Source: Brugia malayi | Taxonomy: Eukaryota > Nematoda > Chromadorea > Rhabditida > Onchocercidae | NCBI RefSeq assembly: GCF_000002995.4 | Contig: NW_025062292.1 | Span: 16,401 to 80,400, forward strand | Length of the DNA stretch: 64,000 nucleotides | Direction of reading: 5' to 3' | Shown here: piece by piece, positions 35,198 to 48,230 of the stretch | Numbering within the stretch: position 1 is the stretch's first letter | How the letters are laid out: each line of letters starts with the position of its first letter | Translations under genes and position numbers: made by a program | The notes under the pieces: generated by a model | Database searches by the model: none | What the model was told of the DNA's origin: nothing | What the model saw: the letters and a program-made list of their open reading frames with translations, nothing else

Positions 35198-37789
35198 ATG
35201 AATGTTATATTAACTGCTATAATTGATAACGAATTGATAGGAAGTCCAGTGGTGAGCTTTTCCTACTAGCTTTCTTTTTTTATTATGTATTGTCAATATA
35301 ATATCGTTTCTATTAAACAAATTTTATTTACTGAAATACACCAATCGATCGATTATCGCAAAACAAATCCTAAAACTTTTTAACCGTTGATGCATTATAA
35401 AGCATGGGCATTTAATCCTTTTTTGAACAGTGTAAAGCTTCTTAGCTATTACTTTAATGTATTGTGATGAACAATGTTAGTTAACATCAAAAAATGATGA
35501 AACTGATGGACAAATTTGAATATTGTTTATAAATGTCAGTTGAATATCAGTTAAATGTTTTTTTTTTTAGATACTTTCTGTTTAATTATCAAAATTAATT
35601 GACATTATATTCAATCATTCGTATCCCCTATTGCTAGCAAAGCAACTATAGTTAAAGCAGTTAAAGCTATAAGAGAGTCGAACTATTTACTTCACTTGCT
35701 ATCGTTATTATTCTGGTAACAATGGATTTACCTAGAATTGAGCAGATCCTGTCATTATGACATGACCTATGCTATGTAATTCATGTATACCTCTTTTATA
35801 TTCAGGTAGGTTGTGAGGATACCATGGTATCGTTAACATTCAGAACCAGAAAACCATTTACCGGACGTATGTATATACGTGGGCTAGCTGATGATGACCG
35901 ATGCTCCAGGAATTTTGCATCAAATTCGATCAGAATAAATTTTCAATGCTGATTCAAAATGGTGATTGCACCATGCAACAACGGCAGCGAGTTACTAGTT
36001 CTTTGGAGGTAACTTTAAGAAGCTTCGATAATTATGTCTGCTACTTTGATTTCATTTTATCTAGCAATGTATATTGGCGAATAATGCAGCACAAAATTTC
36101 TTTCACAAAACATTTTAAGACTTCCATATAAGAATTTAACTGTATTACATAATTTTAGGGTATTATGTTCTTTCTTACAATCGTTGTAACGCGGGCTGAT
36201 CGTGTCTATCGTTGCATGTGTTTTTCCCGAAATATCAAACGGTTAACATCAGATGTGGATATGTCATCAATTGGCATTACTGAATTGATGGATGCGGTAC
36301 AAATGCCTACTTGCACATATAGCATTCATGCTGAAAGCGTAGATGGACCAGTAGCTGTGTAAAATTTTTTCAGAATTGTAATTAGCTCATACTAATGAAA
36401 TTTTTTCAGAGTTGAAATAACTTATTGAAATAACCTACTTTTATAATAAACTTTTCTCGCCTAGTAGTGTCCTACTGGTTACTTGTTTGTGCCAATTCAC
36501 CAATTTGATTTATTGTTATCAAACCGGTGGTTTTATGAATTGAATGTTTTGGAGAAAACGATTTGATCATTCTAAAATATTTTGAAAATAAATTGTTATT
36601 AAACATTTCTAATCAAGTTTAGACGTTTACAACTTCTTTAAAAAGAATCAAATCTAAACAATTTAAATAATACATTACAGTTACGACCAAGTCAATTTAT
36701 CATGTTTGGAAGTATGACGGTGACACACAAGGCTTTTTGGTACATTCATGCTTCGTTAACGATGGACGAGGAAGGCGATATGACTTGGTACCTGACTATT
36801 TTTATTTTGAACTATTTAATATTTAACAAGTTGTTAATAAATTGAAATTTTTAATTGTTTCAGCTTGATTTGGATAGATGCGCTATTGATCCAATTATTC
36901 AACCTGATGTGAAATATGATGGAGATTTGAAAAAAGTGAAGTATTTCTATGTTTTTATAAATTATAAAAAGGGAACCAATATAACATAATTTTCTTAAAT
37001 CTTTTGATGCGAAGGAGTGATAGTTGAACAGAAATTTGTTCAATTTTAAGGTCCTTACTCTTAAAATATAACAAATTACATTATTGTAAAATGGGATCAA
37101 AACTATTTTGTTGAAAAAAAATTTTACCATGTTTATAGGTTTAGTCCGCATGCTTTTTATATAGTTCTAATTCATCATAACATTATTGACAAAATATATT
37201 TTTCTCCTTTATACAATGAACAACAATTTTAAATCCTTTTTTACAAATTAGTAGTCAAAGCTGACATGAAATTTTAGAATGTGAAAAAAAAATACAAGTG
37301 AAAAATATTGAAAAATGCAAATGAACTTCAGGAGCTGCATTCCAGTGTTTTTAACAATTAATTATTGAGAACAAATTTTAGATGCTGAATTATAGACAGT
37401 GGTGGAAAGGTGGGGATATAAGTTCAGTGATACTTCAGTTCTGAATTATCAGTGTGTCGTTGAGTTGTGCAAGAAAAGTGCTGGCGAATGTGAAAGCCTT
37501 ACTCCACCAACATGCACTAGTAATAGTCGAATTCAGCGCAGTTGACACAATTCTAGGTGATATTTAAATTTTTGAGTGATAAAACTGTAATCACTACATG
37601 GTGACTGTAGCAAGTATTCTAAAATAGCAATATTTTAGCATCATATTAGAAAAAGGTGCGCATGATATATCAGATTTACATAACGGTCATCAGATTGATT
37701 TGGTTGCTACAATCAGCATGCTTAATAACATTGAGGAAAACGGGGCATCTGATCCTCGACCACGATATTTGGTGCGAGAAGTCAGTAAG
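35198..37789 (+). pseudogene. cuticlin-like ZP-domain protein with frameshifts
   Basis: Exon 1 35198-35251 (IDNELIGSPV), exon 2 35806-36008 (VGCEDTMVSLTFRTRKPFTG; then NGDCTMQQRQRVTSS in another frame), exon 3 36159 to about 36360 (TRADRVYRCMCFSRN; MPTCTYSIHAESVDGP), exon 4 36681-36787 (IYHVWKYDGDTQGFLVHSCF; NDGRGRRYD), exon 5 from 36864 (LDLDRCAIDPIIQPDVKYDG), then about 37437-37535 (SVLNYQCVVELCKKS) and about 37668-37789. This order is that of nematode cuticlin ZP domains, which polymerise in the cuticle. Exon 2 is 203 nt and changes frame near 35910-35925; exon 4 changes frame near 36690. The usual C-terminal membrane anchor was not found. Confidence 0.85.
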
Positions 37790-37799
37790 GTATCGTTTT

Positions 37800-39480
37800 T
37801 TAGCTCTAATTTTTGCTTTTGAATAAGTTTGAAAGTATTTTCCTGAAATTTTAACATTAGATATATCTTCTATCATATGCCTCAACAGTCTGTACGCTTT
37901 AACATTTTGTATATATAAATTTCAATAAACTAGATCTATAGTGAATATTGAAGTAAAAGTATTTATTGATCTCCAAAAACTTCGAATTTAATTGATGATA
38001 TCATTATATATAGATCAAAAATTGGAATAGCAGTGGCATTGGTAGCATCACAGAGACTGCACTGCTTAACTGAATGTAATAACTGCTAAATGTAATATTG
38101 ATAAAATTTTTTAGTCATAATAATAATAAGAATTCAGATGCCAATGTTAAATATTATGATAACAGATTAATCTAATAAGTATTGTGCGGAACTAAAATAA
38201 TTTTTGAATAAAAATTTTCAAAAAATACGCTATCCTATTATTATATATCTCAAGAGATAATGCTCAACACTAAGAATTTTCAGTATAAGATGACCAAATT
38301 AATTAAAATTAATCATCCAGTTAATAACTAATTTTCAACTGATAAGTGATTGACAGTATCTTTTTGTAGACTACTTCTATCAGACTGAAAAGAAAAATTG
38401 TTTAATAACAGATCTGGTAATTAAACTGATGATAGTACCCTTCTATCTACTGGTTGAACTGATTGACGGTACATCAAAAAGCGTTTTTATAAATAAATGC
38501 TGGAATTTAGCTCAGCGATAAATGTAAAGAAGTTATATTGTCAAATAATTTGTTAGCTTGATGTTCAAGAATGAACTTCAAGACCATCCAAAATTTTACC
38601 GGTTTCCATATTGCGATAATAGAAATATCGAATTAAAATAGGATGAATCTCGAAATATGCGAAATTAACTGCTTTATTCAAAATATATAAATATATTAAA
38701 ATTTCATCATGTTAAGATAATATAAAAACTTGTTAATCAGTTTTGATTTTATTGCCTCAGTAGTTTGTCATGTGTGTCTATATGCATATATATATAGACA
38801 CTCTCTCTCTCTCTCGCCATACCTAACAATGCATCACGCTTTAACCCATGCATATGGGTCCTAAAAGAAGACTACAAATTATTTCCAGTTCACAAAAAGT
38901 AAAATGATCAAATCAATAATTAAAAAGTCAGTGGTCAGAGTTATAGCAGAAAGATTCTACTGCATAAGTCAAAAGTTTTTTTTAAAGTTATATATACAAC
39001 AATGTTTGCAGAAGGTACTGCTATCGAAGCAGAATATTGGAAAGCGTGACAAGACCATTTTACTGATTCCGAAAAGGTAATTAGAGTCAAATTTTAGAAG
39101 AAATTCATGAAAAAAGCACAAGTTTTCCATAAGAGCATAAAACTGATCATATTAGTGACAAAAACATATCTAATTAGTTTTACTTTTGTAATTTTGCAAA
39201 CTGCATATTCTCCAGTTTATTGAAACTAAAATTAACATTTAATCTAAACTATTATGGTGCAAGCCTTCAAATAACAATATATAACAAGGATCAGTGAACC
39301 AGTGTTTCATCAAATTCGGTTTCACACTAACCATCTTCGCCAGTTCATCCATATGGGTTACATAATCTATCTTAAGTGAATAAAAATAATATTTTGCTTT
39401 ATTTTGTGAGTTTTTTATGTGATATGATCATGATAAACCACTAAAATATGTCGTTGACTTTTCAGAAATCTCTCTTTTTC
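37800..39480. other. AT-rich stretch, no gene seen
   Basis: It holds a CT microsatellite at about 38801-38815 next to short TATA repeats. Nothing coding is supported. Confidence 0.4.
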
Positions 39481-39767
39481 TTTTTCCTTCTTCTCTTAAC
39501 ATCCGTTTTGATATTACGATTACGCGTAACTTGCAATGGCCAGCAAATACTTCACAGTAAAATCGAGATTGCATTTCAGAAACAGGCCTTATAGATCCAA
39601 CCCATTAGATAAGACCTATTGCAGCCAAAATATTCTGCAAATATAAATAGCTGTGCTCGAGGAAAATGATGAAAGATGCAAGAATAAGGGAAAAAATATG
39701 ATTCATGAAAGGAAAAAAAATTGATATTGAAAATACCAAATTTTTAAATTAAAAGAAAAAAACAAAC

Positions 39768-39958
39768 CATTGGTAATAATTGTGGTGGAAATATATGCAG
39801 ATATAGATCAACTTTATTATCAGTAACAGGTATAATATTACCATCTTCAACAATTGGAAATTGAAACGAATAATCAGTACCAAAGATCATCGCAACAACG
39901 TTACACACTGCTGTATCATCTTCGAATATCCAGTAAAACGAGCAAAATTCGGTTTGAT
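39768..39958 (-). CDS. unrecognised exon, minus strand
   Basis: 191 nt after a TATTTTAG acceptor, ending at a GTTTGT donor. It is open throughout and reads QTEFCSFYWIFEDDTAVCNV, VAMIFGTDYSFQFPIVEDG, then KVDLYLHIFPPQLLPM. A second open piece at about 39600-39490 (MQSRFYCEVFAGHCKLRVIV) may be the next exon. Composition is that of a folded protein, but I cannot name the family. Confidence 0.5.
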
Positions 39959-40151
39959 CTAAAATATCTTTCTTCTATACAAAATGAAATAAGTACTCAC
40001 ATATTCTTCATGCCATTACGGTTATTCTATAAGTGACAGCTAATGAATAAGTATGCATATGGCGTTCCTAAGTTATAATATATGGGTTTAAGATAGCTCA
40101 CCTGATCTTCACCAATCAAACTGACTCAGTTTGATTCAGTTACCTCAATAA

Positions 40152-40651
40152 CTGTCGAAAAACCAAAAAAAAATTTTTATTGTATACTAAGTGTTTAAAA
40201 TAATGCTAATGATTCACTACTATAAACCAATTCGTTATTCCTTTATTATACTCCATTTTTTGAAACAATGAATTCTTTATCTAAATCTCAAATAGTAAAT
40301 GTATATCTGTCTTCATTGTTCTCCATTGTAAATGTTAATCTGATAAGCCAGCTCACTTTCTACATCCTTAAAAATCTTTTCTAATAAGTTAATAAAAAAG
40401 GATCGGTGGCAATCTTCTCATTTTCCTACTCAACAGTACCATTTATTCCTTCGCTGTTTCAATTATCCGATTATATATTTGTTGTATTGAATCACATTTA
40501 TAAAGAAAATAAACCATATATTAGTCCATCTCGCTTGCAGATAAGAAACAAATATTCAGTTAAGTCCTACAAACTTAAAATAACTCAAATAAATTTAACT
40601 AACCTAAATCATCTACTTTTCTGACCAAAAAGTTGATTCAAATTCATGACA
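40152..40651 (+). repeat. possible diverged LTR of a BEL relative
   Basis: It begins TGTCGAAA and ends ATGACA, 8 bases before a primer-binding-site core (TGGTGCCACGA at 40660). Similarity to the 408-bp LTR is weak and judged mainly by position, so the left boundary is uncertain. Confidence 0.35.
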
Positions 40652-42126
40652 AAAAATTTTGGTGCCACGAATTACAATGACTTTTGATTGAAAGCATCAA
40701 ACCTGTAAAAAACCGTCTAGAAAGATTATTGAATGAGGTAAAAACTATGAATATCCAATCTCCAGATCCAATCTTACCGAATCACGAAGAACTCCAAACT
40801 AACAAAACCAAAGATCGATTCATAGATGAAAAAATTCTTCGACTGCAAATGTACATTAACTCTATCGAGGCTTTAAATAAGTAGTGGAAGAATGTGTCCA
40901 AAAATCCAAAACAAAAAAGGAAGATGAGTAAAGCTAAGCACAAATAGTAAATAAAATATCTTCATTTTAAAGCACGAAGCAAAGGAGACTGTTGACTATG
41001 TACAAAAGGGAAATTAATAATGAAATCAAACTAAACCGCCAATAACGGAATCGACAAAGCTAACATCCTATCGTTCACAGCTCCATTTTCGATGGAGAAC
41101 CCGATGGAAAAACATTAACCTCCCACAACTATCTTTATCCACTTCCGATGGAGAACCCCGACAATGGAGAGAGTTTTGGAATGGGTTCAAATGTATATTC
41201 CCAGGATATCCCGTAAATCCAAAAAATGAATTATTTAATTTCTTGCTTAAAAGGTACAGCACTACATTCAGTAAGAGGCTTTGATGTTGCCCCAGAAAAT
41301 TATGAAATTGTGCGCCAAATATTGACCAAAAAGTATGATGACAATAATGAAATTACAGTGAAATGTACAGTGAACCACAATCAATCCAACAAAACGATAA
41401 GGAATGGATCGAAACTATTGAAAAGATGGGAAGAATTTTCTGACAGTTAGAAATGCTAGGAGAGAACTCAAAACATTACAGCATTTAAAACACAATCGAG
41501 AGTAGACTACCTCGATGGATACTCGACAAAAAATGATCAAAAGCCAATGGTCAACAATGAAATTAAGGAAATTCCTTCAAACGTAATCAATATGAACGAG
41601 CAAGTAAGAAATCAGTTCTCATTTACTCTTACGGAAAGAAAATACACCTCATATAAGAAGGAGAATTCAAAAATCATAATGAAACTTCTATATTGACGAC
41701 TATACAAAATGAAAGTGAGATTTCTCACTCCTCGATAAAAAATAGTGAAATTAAAAAAAGAAGACCGTGCATATTTTGTAGTGAACCCACTGGGACAGTG
41801 AATGTCAAACGTATTCGTCAGTGGATACTCGACTGAAACGTCTCAAAGAAATAAAGAAATGCACTATTTGCATGAAATCAAGGCAAAGAATGCAGCAAAA
41901 AGTAAGACGTTTCTACTGCAAAGCTTCTCACAATAGTGCTCTATGTGACAAAAAATTCTCGACACATGCGATAAAAAAAAAAAAAAAAAAAAAATACACA
42001 TCATATAAGAAGGAAAAACACATCCAAATAGGAATCCAGCAAAAGAAGAAATCCATAAAGTGGAGAAATGTTCAACTAACCAGGATTAAGATAATAATGT
42101 CGCAAACAAGTACAATTACGGAGATG
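40652..42126 (+). mobile_element. decayed BEL gag fragment
   Basis: After the primer-binding-site core come gag-like pieces in changing frames: 40684-40884, a DUF1759 piece at about 41118-41450 (STSDGEPRQWREFW; SCLKGTALHSVRGFDVAPEN), and zinc knuckles at about 41840-41960 (CTICMKS; RFYCKASHNSALCDK). Many indels. No protease or pol part; it runs straight into an LTR at 42127. Confidence 0.85.
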
Positions 42127-42772
42127 TGTCGCGAATTATAATTTCGCGAAAACTCTAACCAAAATAATAATGTTAATATATAGAAAAACTAATAAAGATA
42201 ATAAATCATTTTTTAAATTGTAAAGAATCTTGTGGTATTATAAATCACCTCTCCATAAATTTGACTGCTTACGATTTATTACCCATGTGATTTTATGTTT
42301 ATTGTAAAATTAACTCCCATTCATACATGTAATCTACCCATGCATGCTTAAGCCGTTATCTTAATATAAACATCTCATATTCTTGTCTCATTAATCTTAT
42401 CGTAGGTTTTACACATATTAATACAACAGTATTGAACAAGATGGTTTGTTAACGACTATAACCGTCATAATCAAAATTCAACTCCTTTCCCCTTGAAAAA
42501 AAAAAAAAAAAAATCTTAAAAAAATCTAATTTTTTTTTATTTTTTTTTAAATCTAATTTTTCTGCTCAGATTATTGGTATTATACTTTTCATTTCTGTTG
42601 GTAGTATACATTATACTTTTCAAGAAGAAAGATACGTTAATCTCACTGCTGTATCATAAATATTCGAGTATCTGATCCAATTATCTTTAATTTTACGAAA
42701 GTAAGCAATTTTAAAAATAAACAACGACTTACTCTACAATTGAAATAAACAATCCTTGTGTATCCTCAACCA
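42127..42772 (+). repeat. BEL-related LTR between two gag fragments
   Basis: It opens with the same start as the intact LTRs (TGTCGCGAATTATAATTTCG) and ends about 8 bases before a second primer-binding-site core at 42780. It is longer than 408 bp and carries A- and T-runs. Being flanked by gag on both sides, it is shared by two partial elements in head-to-tail array. Confidence 0.8.
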
Positions 42773-42779
42773 ATGATTT

Positions 42780-43990
42780 TGGTGCCACGAGTCGAGAGTC
42801 ATTTCTAGCAACATTATTGCAAAAGAAACGTTAGTCAATCTTCTTAAAGAAATAAATTTAATAGAGATCAAATCTCCGAAATCAGGTATGACTCTAGAAG
42901 AAAAGGAAGATTTTTATATAATAAGAAAAACATTACTCGAAGATAAACTCTAAAGAATTCATTTATGCGCAACTACGCTCGAATTAATCAATGATAATTG
43001 GTTCACATAACTCAACAAACCGTCACAATGAAAAGAAGAGAAGAGGAAGAAGAAAAATATAAAGAAAAAATATAAAACAGAAGGTGACCAAGAAATATCC
43101 CAATTATTGCATGAAGGAAAGGAAGCGATAATAATGCTGACAATACAGTACGAAGCTGACTAAAATACCAAGCGACTCTCAAATGAATTGACAAGGAATT
43201 GGCGAAAGAAGAGGTGAAAATTATCCCTTCGTCGAATATTAATATGAATCTTCCTCATTTTCGATGGAGATCCTAGGCAATTGCGACAATTTTGGAGCAG
43301 TTTTAATGCACCAGTCCACACACAAACAATTCCAGAAATACAAAAACTGAATTATTTGTACTCATGCCTCAAAGGAAAAGCTTTAGAAGTAATATCTGGA
43401 TATGATGTAATACCAAGTTATAAGAAGACTGCTAAATGAAAAATATAGCGATTACTCAATGGTAACGACATCATACTATATAATGAACTACAATTCATTA
43501 AAAGAAATGAAAGAGAATGGATTGAAAATATAGAACGACTGTTACGCCAGTTAGAGGCGTTAGGAGAAAGCCTCGATCATTCGAATATCGAAATTTTGGT
43601 CGAGAATAAATTACCATCATGGATATTAAATAAAATATAAACGAAAGAAAAGGGATAATTCTCAAATTAAGAAACTTTTTGGTTAATGTGAATAATGAGC
43701 AGATAGAAACTGCCAACATTCACTCACTCAAATCAATATTAAATCTACAACTACCAAACCTGAGCATAAACGACGATACAACCTCGGAGGAGCTTCAGCA
43801 TTGTCAATAATAAAAGGCAATCAAAATATTTCGAAAATTACAATAAAGAAAAGAAGACCATGTAAATTCTGCAGTCGAAATCATTGGGATTGTAATCGTG
43901 AGATCTACACTATTCTCACTGCTCGACTGAATCGTCTCAAGGTATTAAAGAAATGTACTATTTGTCTTAAAGACAGCCACAAAGGACATG
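42780..43990 (+). mobile_element. 5' part of a BEL element, closely related to the intact copy
   Basis: Primer-binding site, then gag matching 9418-10680 of the intact element but with many small deletions and stops. A DUF1759 part (about 43245-43430) and first knuckles (CKFCSRNHWDCN; CTICLKDSHKGH) are clear. It breaks off inside the knuckle region at about 43990. No pol. Confidence 0.88.
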
Positions 43991-43999
43991 TCTGAGCAT

Positions 44000-44690
44000 T
44001 ATACATTCATGAAGATTTTTCATGCAGGAAATTTTGACAATTTTTAAGTATTTTTGTAAATTTAAAACTGAAAAATTTCTAATTCTGCTAAATTAAGTTT
44101 TAATCAAGTGCCAACAATGTTAGAAATGATGTGATTCACCTATAAAAAAACGTAAATTTTGATTTAATTAATTATTTTTTGCTGACTTTCAAGCAATCTT
44201 TCAGTATGGAAATTAATGATATGGTTTTACTATCGTGAGCTTCATTTATATATCCACCTCCAGCTAGCATAGATCCTGACTTAAATGACCTTAATGATTG
44301 ATTTTTAAGCACTTTAAGTAAAGTAAAGTTTTAAATAAAGATTAAGCACTTTAAATCTTATACAATCTACATTGCTAAATAAATGGAACTTTCGAACGAA
44401 AAATATACTAGACCGGTCAATTTTAATCAGATGAGTTCTCAACTGTTAGCTATTACACTCCTCGATAGATTTTAAACTTAAACCCTAAATAAACATTGCA
44501 GCCCGAAATAAGATAATAAGAAGTATAAAAAACAATAAGATAAGGAGCCTAAAAAAAAAAAAAAAAAAAACTAATTAATGGTTCGTCATTATAACATGAA
44601 ACGTACCTAAGGCGCTTACACATGTTAAGCACAAGAGATAAGTGAAGATTTAGTAGGTGGAAATTCATTTTCCATCTGATCATCCTGAAT
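44000..44690. other. stretch between the gag fragment and the next exon
   Basis: No gene seen. It contains an A-run at about 44551-44570. Confidence 0.4.
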
Positions 44691-44693
44691 GTT

Positions 44694-44968
44694 TCATCCA
44701 TTCGAGGTCTTGCTTGATCTAACTGCCAGTAGAAGGGGGAAAGGATCATGATAATCAATAACAACAGTGATATCGCCATGATCTCGAACACTTACATTGC
44801 TATGTAAAGTAGCATCTATTCTCGCACATGATTCATGAAAATCATGCGCACTATAATTAATATATATACAAGAGCACTCATCGCTTTCAGGTATCTGTGA
44901 TTTTTTTCCAGCCTGTTCACAACCTCGCGCTATGTGTTGATGAATTCTTATCCGTTGACTTTTCTTAC
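44694..44968 (-). CDS. terminal exon of an unrecognised minus-strand gene
   Basis: An open reading frame of about 91 codons without an ATG, ending in TGA at 44696-44694. It follows GATTCCAG, which directly abuts GTAAG, so this junction may be acceptor or donor. It reads RIRIHQHIARGCEQAGKKSQ, SDECSCIYINYSAHDFHESC, RIDATLHSNVSVRDHGDITV and VIDYHDPFPLLLAVRSSKTS. The mix of Cys, acidic and aromatic residues looks like an extracellular domain. I do not recognise it. Confidence 0.5.
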
Positions 44969-45324
44969 CTGGAATCTATATTTTCATATAATGCATATTA
45001 CATATTAATACTGGGTTTACCAAGTATAAATATCACTGAGCGAATTAAGATGGAAGAATGAAAGGTTTTCGTTCTCTTTGCTATTTAAAATTGAAGAGAA
45101 ATGAATGATAAAATGTATGAAACAGATGTTGATTTTTCTTACCTGGATCTCTAACAATATTGAACAAGTTGTTGAAGAAATGAATCACCACGAATTTCCA
45201 ACAAATGATTTCTCCATGATAAACTTAATCACACAAACATATAGAGATGACGAATACCACAAGATAGTAAACAAGGTTGAAAATGCAGTCATTTTTAGTC
45301 GAAATTTACATCTCCTCTATACTC

Positions 45325-45862
45325 TGTCGCGAATTATAATTTCGCGAAAACTTCTATCTAAAATAATAAGAAGGGAAATTAATAAAAACTAATTAATCAT
45401 TTTTCAATTGTAACTAATTTCATAATATTATAAACTAACTCCTCATAAAACTAGTTTCTCAAGATTTAAAACCAATAAAAACTAATTAATCATTTTTTAA
45501 TTGTAAACAATCCCATAATATCATAAACAATCTCTCCTTAAATCTAGTTTCTTAAGATTTATTACTCATGTGATTTTAAGTAAATTTGTAAACACTTCCA
45601 ATTCTTAACACATAATTTTGTCTTAGACACGTCCAATCCTCACTTATATAAATTCAATTCTAATAAACAAAATTATTCATTGTTATTATTGTCGACTACT
45701 CTCTGTTAACCAATATCAATCCCTCCCATCTTCTTTATTATAAGTTTCTTCTCTTCTTTTACTGCTCTGTTTATTAATACTACTTGCGAAAAATAAAGAC
45801 TTATTAATCTTTCTACTGTACTGCAAACAATTTGAATATCAACCAACAAACCCTTCACGACA
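45325..45862 (+). mobile_element. solo LTR of a BEL relative
   Basis: TG...CA ends, the same TCGCGAATTATAATTTCGCGA palindrome at its start, and a 5-bp target duplication TACTC (45320-45324 and 45863-45867). It is 538 bp, longer than the intact LTRs because an internal segment (AATAAAAACTAATTAATCAT..., from about 45382 and again from about 45476) is tandemly duplicated. A solo LTR is what remains after LTR-LTR recombination. Confidence 0.93.
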
Positions 45863-45904
45863 TACTCTATGTTCGGCTACACTATTTGTAAACCGAGCAT
45901 AACA

Positions 45905-46102
45905 CTATGAATTAAGCAATGTACGTGGATATCTCTGAAAGGCATAACTTAGAAACCAGCTTGACAATGCAGCAATAATCAAAGTAGCAATGATGGCTTC
46001 TCGTACTATTGCTCGTGTCGTATATTCTATTCTGCATTGAGGCGAGACAAGCGCCTTGATGACGCCTGGACCGTATGATCTTCTCCGTCCTCTAATCTTC
46101 AT
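45905..46102 (-). CDS. small single-pass membrane protein, unrecognised
   Basis: 65 codons. A basic N-terminus (MKIRGRRRSYGPG) is followed by a hydrophobic helix (EAIIATLIIAALSSWFLSYA) and a short tail ending RYPRTLLNS. The layout is that of small mitochondrial inner-membrane subunits, but I cannot assign one. The solo LTR lies 42 bp beyond the stop. An overlapping frame upstream (MLKLLRECCIAAVPSKVDPT) is also open, so exon structure is uncertain. Confidence 0.4.
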   Translation of the reverse strand: MKIRGRRRSYGPGVIKALVSPQCRIEYTTRAIVREAIIATLIIAALSSWFLSYAFQRYPRTLLNS

Positions 46103-46787
46103 CTTCTATAGTTATCGATATGACGATAATCTGTGGGATCTACTTTGCTCGGTACTGCTGCAATACAACACTCGCGAAGAAGCTTGAGCATCCATGATAC
46201 AAGCACAAGTCGGAACGAGATATCTCGGACGCAGTGTTATGTGTTAAATATGCAGATAAAAAATAAACGCTCATAAATAAGCATATTTAATGAATTATTC
46301 TTTAAGAACTTACGAAGCAAATTAGTCTCAAATCTCATTTGATTGCGTACCACTTATATTTGGTTGTTTCTCAACAACGTAAGGAAATTTTTTCTGTCGT
46401 ACCTGTCAGAGTATGCTAATTTGCAATTTATCGCATACCACATAACAGTAAACGTAAACACTTATATTTGATGAATTATTCTTTAACAACATCACAAAAT
46501 CAACGTGAGAATATTGAAAAACGATCGTATACGCTACTTATCGAATTTCGTAGTGAATCGCTTCAACCCTGCAATAACAATACGTAACTATCATACATTA
46601 TGCAATGAGAAATATCAACACAACACAAATTAAATACCATTAATGAAAAGTACTCCAAATTGGGAATCACCGGAACACATAATAGGTGTCACGGATGATA
46701 CAGTGCGATGTGAGAATTTGCAAACAATTTTGCTAAAATGTTCATGAAATGTCAAATCTTAATAGCTGCAAAAAGTTAGTAACCAAC

Positions 46788-46901
46788 CTTCCCAATCGAT
46801 GGTACTCGTCAGCCAGCATGAGCATCGAGAATCTCCTGATATCATAATTTCCAAGCAGCTTCAATTTTAGCCACAGATTTAACCACTGAAACCACCGGCA
46901 T
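46788..46901 (-). pseudogene. short coding-like stretch broken by two TGA codons
   Basis: From an ATG at 46901 the frame reads MPVVSVVKSVAKIEAAWKL, then TGA (46844-46842), YQEILDAHAG, TGA (46811-46809), RVPSIGK, and a GTTGGT donor. A longer overlapping ORF in another frame is open but less protein-like. Relic or artefact; family unknown. Confidence 0.25.
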
Positions 46902-46929
46902 GGTTCTATATGAAACACAAAGAGTGACA

Positions 46930-48230
46930 TCTAGGATAAGTTAATTTATACCTTCAGTACAATAATGTGACTTTTTTCGCAATTAACCTGTTAAATCAAA
47001 ATATCTCGCGCAATCCGATCAAATCCTGTTGACCACTCTCCCTACTAGCTTTCCTTTATTCCTCGCAAATACTCTCAAAATTGACTTCCTAACACTTCAC
47101 AGAAAATCAGAATTACCGACTAGAAATTCGTTTCAAGAGTGAACCGGGAGTAAATTATTTAAATGCTACAAAAACCGTCCTAATCAGCTTAGTTGTTATC
47201 GCTTTCGGGTAAGTTTATTATTTCAGTAAATATGACTAATTTAATTTTTGATGTCATTTCATTTTCTTGGTGCTTTACCAATGTGATTTTATCTTCCATC
47301 ACTTCTCAATATCATATAAGAAATATAATCAAAAATGAAAACTCTTTCCTCAAAAAATTATGTGCTAATTATTAAAATATATATCATAGTGAATTACTAG
47401 CAGCAATAAAAGAAAAAGAGAGGAAAAGATGTTGCTAATTAATGAATAAGCCAAAGCTTACTTATGCAAATTGATGAATTAATTAATTTGCATAAATAAT
47501 TAATTCGCATAATAAAAACGCATAATAATTAATTCGCATTTCATTTAGTTTCATTTAGATGTTTAAGTGTTATCTCATCAGAAAACAAATATGACTAGAT
47601 AAACAATTTTTTTGCTTTTATTTTTACTTCACTACATAATTACAGATGTTTTTTAACGCAAATATCGCTATTTGTTTTATTTCATAACACTTTGTTTATT
47701 TATGAGCATAAAATTTTTCCTTTTTTTTTTAAAAAAAATTTTTTTTGAATATTTAGAAAAAAATATACTTTAAAATTTTTCATTAGAAAAATAAAATTTA
47801 TGATTCATATATGAATATATTCAATTCTTTCTTTTTTCTTTTTCATCATATTCAATTATTTTGCTTTCTTTTCGGGCTAAAAAATGAATGAATAAATAAC
47901 GATAATAAAGTAATCGGAAGTAACGAATTAAATTTTTTCTTTTACTATTTAAATTAATTATTCATTAAAGCATTTGATAAAGTTCATCTGATAAGGATTA
48001 ATAAACTTGCTAAATCAAAACTTTTTAATTGCTATACTTTTCGTTTTATAAAATAGCAATTTTGTTATTCTAGTATTTTATAAAACAGTCTTTTACTTTT
48101 ATTCATTCTAGGGTTTTAGAATTTCAGAAGTGAAATTCTTGCCATACAAGAATTCATTTCAAATTATCAAAAATGCACATTCTAATAGTCTTGCCATTTC
48201 AAAATTATCAAAAAATGTAAAATTTCCTTT
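46930..48230. other. AT-rich stretch, nothing coding supported
   Basis: It holds direct and inverted short repeats of TTAATTCGCATAA near 47470-47540 and long T/A runs near 47720-47760. Confidence 0.4.
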
